This document shows positions 58,904 to 64,000 of a stretch of DNA of 64,000 bases, in pieces. The DNA is from Streptomyces sp. NBC_00236. Lineage in GTDB: Bacteria > Actinomycetota > Actinomycetes > Streptomycetales > Streptomycetaceae. Position numbers and translations under genes: made by a program. How positions within the stretch are numbered: position 1 is the first letter of the stretch; each line of letters opens with the position of its first letter. Under the pieces are notes generated by a model. It was not told where the DNA came from, searched no databases, and saw only the letters and a program-made list of their open reading frames with translations. Where the stretch lies: positions 5,766,001 to 5,830,000 of the forward strand of contig NZ_CP108100.1 of assembly GCF_036195045.1 (NCBI RefSeq), read 5' to 3'.

Positions 58904-60235
58904 ATGATGCGTACGCGTCCGCTGAAGGTGGCGCTGCTGGGCTGTGGAGTGGTCGGCTCAGAGGTGGCCCGCATCATGACGACGCACGCCGACGACCTCG
59001 CCGCGCGCATCGGCGCACCGGTGGAGCTCGCCGGTGTCGCCGTGCGCCGGCCCTCCAAGGTCCGCGAGGGCATCGACCCCGCGCTGATCACGACCGACGC
59101 GACGGCCCTGGTCAAACGGGGCGACATCGACGTCGTCATCGAGGTCATCGGGGGCATCGAGCCGGCCCGCACGCTCATCACCACCGCCTTCGAGCACGGC
59201 GCGAGCGTCGTCTCCGCCAACAAGGCACTGCTCGCCGAGGACGGCGCCGCCCTGCACGCCGCCGCCGAGCAGCACGGCCGGGACCTCTACTACGAGGCCG
59301 CCGTGGCCGGCGCCATTCCGCTCGTACGACCGCTGCGCGAGTCCCTCGCCGGCGACAAGGTCAACCGGGTCCTCGGCATCGTCAACGGCACCACGAACTT
59401 CATCCTCGACAAGATGGACACGAGTGGCGCCGGATACTCCGAGGCGCTCGACGAGGCCACCGCCCTCGGTTACGCCGAGGCGGACCCGACCGCCGACGTC
59501 GAGGGCTTCGACGCCGCCGCCAAGGCCGCGATCCTCGCCGGAATCGCCTTCCACACCCGGGTGAGGATCGGCGACGTGCACCGCGAGGGCATCACCGAGG
59601 TCACCGCCGCGGACATCGCCTCCGCCCGCCGCATGGGCTGCACCGTCAAGCTCCTCGCCATCTGCGAGCGGGCCGCCGACGGGCAGTCGGTCACGGCCCG
59701 CGTGCACCCCGCGATGATCCCGCTCAGCCACCCCCTGGCCTCCGTCCGCGAGGCGTACAACGCGGTGTTCGTCGAGGCCGAGGCCGCCGGGCAGTTGATG
59801 TTCTACGGCCCCGGCGCCGGTGGCGCACCGACCGCCTCCGCGGTCCTCGGCGACCTCGTCGCGGTCTGCCGCAACAAACTCAACGAGGCCCCCGGGCCCG
59901 GAGAGTCCGCGTACACGCGTCTGCCGGTGAGCCCCATGGGCGACGTCGTCACGCGGTACCACATCAGCCTCGACGTGGCCGACAAGCCTGGCGTACTCGC
60001 CCAGGTCGCGACGGTCTTCGCCGAGCAGGGCGTATCGATCGATACGGTCCGCCAGAAAAGCCGGAATTCGAGCAGCGGCGACGAGGCCGGCATCGAACAG
60101 GGCGGCGGCGAGGCCTCCCTCGTCGTCGTCACCCACCGCGCGCCCGACGCCGCCCTTTCCGGGACCGTCGAGGCGCTGCGCAAGCTCGACACCGTGCGCG
60201 GTGTCGCCAGCATCATGCGTGTTGAAGGGGAGTAA
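58904..60235 (+). CDS. hom: Homoserine dehydrogenase
   Basis: The protein has 443 residues. N-terminal NAD(P)-binding LLGCGVVGSEVARI, the catalytic region NGTTNFILDKM, then FDAAAKAAILAGIAF, and a C-terminal ACT domain (YHISLDVADKPGVLAQVATV) for feedback control, usually by threonine. It reduces aspartate semialdehyde to homoserine. ATG 58904 or 58907 follows AAAGGAAACGAGG. Confidence 0.97.
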   Translation: MMRTRPLKVALLGCGVVGSEVARIMTTHADDLAARIGAPVELAGVAVRRPSKVREGIDPALITTDATALVKRGDIDVVIEVIGGIEPARTLITTAFEHGASVVSANKALLAEDGAALHAAAEQHGRDLYYEAAVAGAIPLVRPLRESLAGDKVNRVLGIVNGTTNFILDKMDTSGAGYSEALDEATALGYAEADPTADVEGFDAAAKAAILAGIAFHTRVRIGDVHREGITEVTAADIASARRMGCTVKLLAICERAADGQSVTARVHPAMIPLSHPLASVREAYNAVFVEAEAAGQLMFYGPGAGGAPTASAVLGDLVAVCRNKLNEAPGPGESAYTRLPVSPMGDVVTRYHISLDVADKPGVLAQVATVFAEQGVSIDTVRQKSRNSSSGDEAGIEQGGGEASLVVVTHRAPDAALSGTVEALRKLDTVRGVASIMRVEGE

Positions 60236-60241
60236 GGACCC

Positions 60242-61312
60242 ATGACCACCAAGGGCACCCACCAGTGGCGCGGCATCATCGAGGAGTACCGGGACCGTCT
60301 TCCGGTCACGAGCACGACGCCCGTCGTCACGCTCCGTGAGGGCAGTACGCCGCTCGTTCCCGCTCAGGTCCTCTCCGAGCGCACGGGCTGCGAGGTGCAC
60401 CTCAAGGTCGAGGGCGCCAACCCCACCGGGTCCTTCAAGGACCGCGGTATGACGATGGCCATCACCCGGGCCAAGGAGGAGGGTGCGCAGGCCGTCATCT
60501 GCGCCTCCACCGGCAACACCTCCGCCTCCGCCGCCGCGTACGCGGTACGGGCCGGAATGGTCTGCGCCGTCCTCGTGCCCCAGGGCAAGATCGCACTCGG
60601 CAAGATGGGCCAGGCGCTCGTCCACGGCGCCAAGATCCTCCAGGTCGACGGAAACTTCGACGACTGCCTGACGCTGGCCCGCCAGCTCTCGGACAACTAC
60701 CCCGTGGCGCTGGTCAATTCGGTCAACCCGGTGCGTATCGAGGGCCAGAAGACCGCCGCCTTCGAGATCGTCGACGCGCTCGGCGACGCCCCGGACATCC
60801 ATGTCCTCCCGGTCGGCAACGCGGGCAACATCACCGCGTACTGGAAGGGATACACGGAGTACGCCGGGGACGGCCTGTCCACGCACAAGCCGCGGATGTG
60901 GGGCTTCCAGGCCTCCGGCTCCGCTCCCATCGTGCGCGGCGAGATCGTCAAGGACCCCTCGACGATCGCCACCGCGATCCGGATCGGCAACCCGGCCTCC
61001 TGGCAGTTCGCGCTCAACGCGCGGGACGAGTCGGGCGGCTTCATCGACGAGGTGACGGACCGCCAGATCCTGTCGGCCTACCGACTGTTGGCCTCGCAGG
61101 AGGGCGTCTTCGTGGAGCCCGCGTCGGCCGCGTCCGTCGCCGGTCTGCTCAAGGCCGCCGAAGAGGGCAAGGTCGACCCCGGCCAGAAGATCGTCTGCAC
61201 CGTCACCGGCAACGGTCTGAAGGACCCGGACTGGGCCGTCGCCGGCGCCCCCCAGCCGGTCACCGTCCCGGTCGACGCGGTCACCGCCGCCGAGAAGCTG
61301 GGCCTCGCGTAG
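60242..61312 (+). CDS. thrC: Threonine synthase
   Basis: The protein has 356 residues, the short type. PLP Lys66 lies in [11 protein letters not shown]; phosphate-binding [14 protein letters not shown] follows. It converts O-phosphohomoserine to threonine. It starts 6 bp after hom, with GTAAGGA as ribosome-binding site overlapping the hom stop region. Confidence 0.97.
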   Translation: MTTKGTHQWRGIIEEYRDRLPVTSTTPVVTLREGSTPLVPAQVLSERTGCEVHLKVEGANPTGSFKDRGMTMAITRAKEEGAQAVICASTGNTSASAAAYAVRAGMVCAVLVPQGKIALGKMGQALVHGAKILQVDGNFDDCLTLARQLSDNYPVALVNSVNPVRIEGQKTAAFEIVDALGDAPDIHVLPVGNAGNITAYWKGYTEYAGDGLSTHKPRMWGFQASGSAPIVRGEIVKDPSTIATAIRIGNPASWQFALNARDESGGFIDEVTDRQILSAYRLLASQEGVFVEPASAASVAGLLKAAEEGKVDPGQKIVCTVTGNGLKDPDWAVAGAPQPVTVPVDAVTAAEKLGLA

Positions 61313-61330
61313 CCGTACCCCGCCACAGGG

Positions 61331-61373
61331 CGGCCGCACCCCCGGACCGGACGACGGACCCCGGGTGCGGCCG
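61331..61373 (+). terminator. Hairpin after thrC
   Basis: An 11-bp stem CGGCCGCACCC / GGGTGCGGCCG (61331-61341 with 61363-61373) lies 18 bp past the thrC stop. It suggests that thrB has a separate promoter. Confidence 0.75.
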
Positions 61374-61768
61374 TGGCAACGGCTCATCAGAAAGCCAGCT
61401 CAAACGCCTCTTTTAGGGGCAGAGAGCGCATCGAAGGGGTGCGACACGCATCGTGCGCCTCCTGTGCGCCCTATGTCGCGACAGAACCTTCCTTCGATAA
61501 GCTGTACCCAACCCGCCCCGCCGTATGAGCCGGGGTGCTCGGGCCGTTGCGGCCGTCGGTTCACTCCCGGGATCAGGGCCGTACCCGCCGCAAGCGTCCG
61601 GAAGAATCCCCACCCCGGAAATCCCCGAACCCCGCAGAATCCCGAAGAGCAGCACAGAAGCAGAACGAAGAGCCGCACAGAAGCAGAACCCGAAGAGCCG
61701 CGAGAGCCCCGAAAGACCCCGCAGCTCCTCGCATTCCCCGCCGCCTCACAAGGAGAGTCGTCAGAGCG
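61374..61768 (+). other. thrC-thrB gap with short direct repeats
   Basis: GCACAGAAGCAGAAC occurs at 61652 and 61675 (23-bp spacing) and CCCGAAGAGC at 61641 and 61688. The region is A/C/G-rich on the plus strand and nearly free of T between 61600 and 61720, so its RNA would be unstructured, like Rho loading (rut) regions. A promoter probably lies near 61480-61505 (TTCCTTCGATAAGCTGTA). An open frame runs in phase with thrB from 61535 but has no start signal. Confidence 0.55.
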
Positions 61769-62686
61769 ATGGCCGGTCCCGCCTTCCGAGCCGCCGCCGT
61801 CCGGGTGCGCGTCCCCGCGACCAGCGCCAACCTGGGCCCGGGTTTCGACGCCCTCGGCCTGTCGCTGGGCCTCTACGACGACGTGGTCGTCCGGGTCGCC
61901 GACTCCGGGCTGCACATCGACATCGCCGGAGAGGGCGCGGACACGCTGCCCCGCGACGAGAAGCACCTGCTCGTACGCTCCCTGCGCACGGCCTTCGACC
62001 TGCTCGGCGGACAGCCCCGCGGGCTGGAGATCGTCTGCGCCAACCGCATTCCGCACGGCCGCGGCCTCGGCTCCTCCTCCGCCGCCATCTGCGCCGGCAT
62101 CGTCGCCGCCCGCGCCGTGACGACCGGCGGTGACGCCCGGCTCGACGACGCGGCCCTGCTGGAGCTCGCCACCGAGATCGAGGGTCACCCCGACAACGTC
62201 GCGGCCTGCCTGCTGGGCGGATTCACGCTCGCGTGGATGGACGGCGGATCGGCCCGCGCCATCAGGATGGATCCCGCAGATTCCATCGTTCCGGTGGTTT
62301 TCGTTCCCGGCAAGCCGGTGCTCACCGAGACCGCCCGCGGACTGCTGCCGCGTACCGTCCCGCACGTCGACGCCGCCTTCAACGCCGGCCGCGCCGCGCT
62401 GCTCGTCGAGGCCCTGACCAGGCGCCCCGAGCTGCTGCTCACGGCCACCGAGGACCGGCTGCACCAGGAGTACCGCGCACCGGCGATGCCGCAGAGCGTG
62501 GAACTCGTCAACCGGCTGCGCGCCGACGGCGTACCCGCGGTGATCTCCGGTGCCGGGCCGACCGTGCTGGCGCTGGCCGAGGACGGTGCGGCCGACAAGG
62601 TCGCACGGCTGGCGGGCGAGGGATGGGCGGCCAACCGGCTCGCTCTCGACGCCCAGGGTGCGAGCGTGCTGCCGCTCGCGCCTTAG
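61769..62686 (+). CDS. thrB: Homoserine kinase
   Basis: The protein has 305 residues, GHMP kinase family: RVPATSANLGPGFDALGLSL near residue 13, the ATP loop IPHGRGLGSSSAAICAG and a C-terminal ISGAGPTVLAL. It phosphorylates homoserine for threonine synthase. ATG 61769 starts the domain; AAGGAG lies a rather long 13 nt upstream. It is separated from thrC by 456 bp. Confidence 0.96.
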   Translation: MAGPAFRAAAVRVRVPATSANLGPGFDALGLSLGLYDDVVVRVADSGLHIDIAGEGADTLPRDEKHLLVRSLRTAFDLLGGQPRGLEIVCANRIPHGRGLGSSSAAICAGIVAARAVTTGGDARLDDAALLELATEIEGHPDNVAACLLGGFTLAWMDGGSARAIRMDPADSIVPVVFVPGKPVLTETARGLLPRTVPHVDAAFNAGRAALLVEALTRRPELLLTATEDRLHQEYRAPAMPQSVELVNRLRADGVPAVISGAGPTVLALAEDGAADKVARLAGEGWAANRLALDAQGASVLPLAP

Positions 62687-63073
62687 CGAGAAGTGATTGC
62701 CGGTGAGTGAGAGGGGGAATGTTTGTTGGAGCCGGTAGTGTTAACCTCAAGTCTGCAATCGACGTCTATGTGGCGCGTTGCTTCGTGTCCCTTTCCGGGA
62801 CCACCTTTTCTTCCGGGAGCCTCCCCAACTGCCTGAGCAGCCTGCCTGAGCAGTTTCGAGCACGCTCCGGAACCGGCACGACACCCCTCGCTTGTCCAGG
62901 AGTGGGCCGAGCAGGGGGATGCTCGCGCCGGGCCCATTGCACACCTTCATCTCTCCGCCGTACCTATCCGGCGGACCACCGCCCCGGCACGGTCCGCACC
63001 GAAGACCGCAGTCGGACAGCACAACCGGTCGCCGAGCCAGAAGGCCGACGTCCGCTCCAGGGAAGGACCCTTC
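62687..63073 (+). promoter_or_regulatory. Long leader of rho
   Basis: The 387-bp gap contains a likely promoter near 62728-62752 (TTGGAG, then TAGTGTTAACCT). The transcript would have a leader of about 320 nt. rho is autoregulated in other bacteria through its leader, so the length is meaningful. No gene is seen. Confidence 0.55.
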
Positions 63074-64000
63074 GTGAGCGACACCACCGATCTGATGGGC
63101 GTGACTGCCGACAAGAGCGTCGACAGTGCCGCGCCTGCCGAAGGTGCTGCCACTGGCACCACCGCACGGCGCCGCCGCTCCGGCACCGGCCTTGACGGCA
63201 TGGTCCTGGCCGAGCTGCAGCAGGTCGCGTCCGGCCTCGGGATCAAGGGCACTGCGCGGATGCGCAAGAGCCAGCTGATCGAGGTCATCAAGGAGACCCA
63301 GGCCGGCGGCTCCTCCGCGCCCAAGGCCAAGGCCGCCGCGGCCCCCGCCGAAGAGGCGGAGACCAAGCCGAAGCGCCGGGCCACCTCCAAGGCGCGCACC
63401 GGCGCCGGGGACGAGACCCCGGCCGCCGCACCCGCCGAGAAGGCCACCGCCCAGCAGCAGATCGACATCCCCGGTCAGCCGGCCAGTGACGACCAGCCCA
63501 CGGGCGAGCGTCGTCGGCGGCGTGCGACCGCGCAGGCGGGCAGCCCGGACACCAAGGCGCAGGCCAAGGACCGCACGCAGGACGAGCCGAAGCACGAGGC
63601 CCCTGCCGAGGACCGTTCCGAGTCCAAGGCCGAAGCCGCCGCGGACAACGCCGAAGGCCGTCGTGGCGACCGCCAGGACCGCGGCCAGCGCGGTGAGCGG
63701 GGCGAACGCGGCGAGCGCCGTGAGCGTCAGCGCGACCGTCGCGGCAAGGGCGACGAACAGGGCGGCGGCCAGGGCGGCCAGCGTCAGCGTCAGGGCGGCC
63801 AGGGCGGTCAGGGCGGCGGCCAGGGCCAGAACCAGGGCCAGCAGGGCGGCGGCGGACCGCAGGACGACTTCGACGACGAGGGCGGCCGTCGTGGCCGCCG
63901 GGGCCGCTACCGCGACCGCCGCGGCCGTCGTGGCCGCGACGACTTCGCGAGCGACGCACCGCCGGTCACCGACGACGACGTCCTGATCCCCGTCGCGGGC
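63074..64000 (+). CDS. rho: Transcription termination factor Rho, 5' part
   Basis: Only the first 309 codons are in the window; the frame is open to the edge. Seen: the Rho N-terminal helical domain (MVLAELQQVASGLGIKG, RKSQLIEVIKET), then a long hydrophilic insertion rich in Arg, Gly, Gln and Asp (RGERGERGERRERQRD, GGQGGQGGGQGQNQ, GRRGRRGRYRDRRGRR) that is typical of actinobacterial Rho, and the start of the RNA-binding part (PPVTDDDVLIPVAG). GTG 63074 follows GGAAGGA. Confidence 0.95.
   Translation, partial: MSDTTDLMGVTADKSVDSAAPAEGAATGTTARRRRSGTGLDGMVLAELQQVASGLGIKGTARMRKSQLIEVIKETQAGGSSAPKAKAAAAPAEEAETKPKRRATSKARTGAGDETPAAAPAEKATAQQQIDIPGQPASDDQPTGERRRRRATAQAGSPDTKAQAKDRTQDEPKHEAPAEDRSESKAEAAADNAEGRRGDRQDRGQRGERGERGERRERQRDRRGKGDEQGGGQGGQRQRQGGQGGQGGGQGQNQGQQGGGGPQDDFDDEGGRRGRRGRYRDRRGRRGRDDFASDAPPVTDDDVLIPVAG

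Noticed and set aside
61535..61768. A 78-residue N-terminal extension of homoserine kinase
   Set aside because: The frame is open, but the GHMP domain begins at ATG 61769 and the upstream part is made of short repeats with no ribosome-binding site.

Overview
The window is Streptomyces chromosome. GC content is very high with strong third-position GC bias, GTG and TTG starts are common, and ATGA/GTGA gene overlaps are frequent. The backbone is conserved: lon at one end and tRNA-Arg(CCG), an orphan receiver, nrtL, lysA, hom, thrC, thrB and rho at the other. From memory this is the gene order of the S. coelicolor lon-to-rho interval; no search was run.

Layout. 1-3.9 kb: a minus-strand operon of ECF sigma factor, ZAS-type membrane anti-sigma factor, ABC ATPase and two membrane proteins, the last cut by the window edge. 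4-5.4 kb: a nucleotidyltransferase and a cysteine hydrolase. 5.4-8.1 kb: lon behind a ClgR box and a HAIR (HspR) box. 8.2-11.6 kb: a secreted deacetylase, a GH25 muramidase, a MarR regulator and a PPM phosphatase. 11.9-17.7 kb: a conservon (sensor kinase, roadblock protein, DUF742 protein, small GTPase) followed by an FAD monooxygenase.

17.6-24.65 kb: a 7.0-kb integrative element in the 3' end of that monooxygenase gene. A 36-bp direct repeat marks attL and attR. The element carries a tyrosine recombinase, an excisionase-like HTH protein, a GntR regulator with a P-loop kinase, a small SAM-like protein and two proteins I do not recognise. I find no replication initiator and no TraB/FtsK translocase. 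About a third of it is non-coding: a 212-bp inverted repeat and at least five different families of short iterons, most arranged around one of two short core motifs, plus a candidate multibranched RNA. This is the most unusual part of the window.

24.7-39.9 kb: an NlpC/P60 hydrolase, a pseudokinase fused to a PQQ propeller, a TetR regulator with two diiron proteins, small enzymes, an ADP-ribosylglycohydrolase, an amidase and a class B PBP/RodA pair. 40-47 kb: a histidine kinase with its lipoprotein but no response regulator, a HEAT-repeat protein, and divergent NHEJ genes (LigD-type polymerase and Ku). 47-55.2 kb: a sedolisin, an XRE regulator, an SDR, glyA under a ZTP riboswitch, and a secreted LamG protein. 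55.5-64 kb: tRNA-Arg and the aspartate-family operon (lysine, homoserine, threonine), then the start of rho, which runs off the window.

Recurring themes are envelope building and turnover (deacetylase, muramidase, NlpC/P60, PBP/RodA), sensing and signalling (ECF, conservon, kinase/lipoprotein, PPM phosphatase, pseudokinase), proteolysis and DNA repair, and amino-acid biosynthesis.
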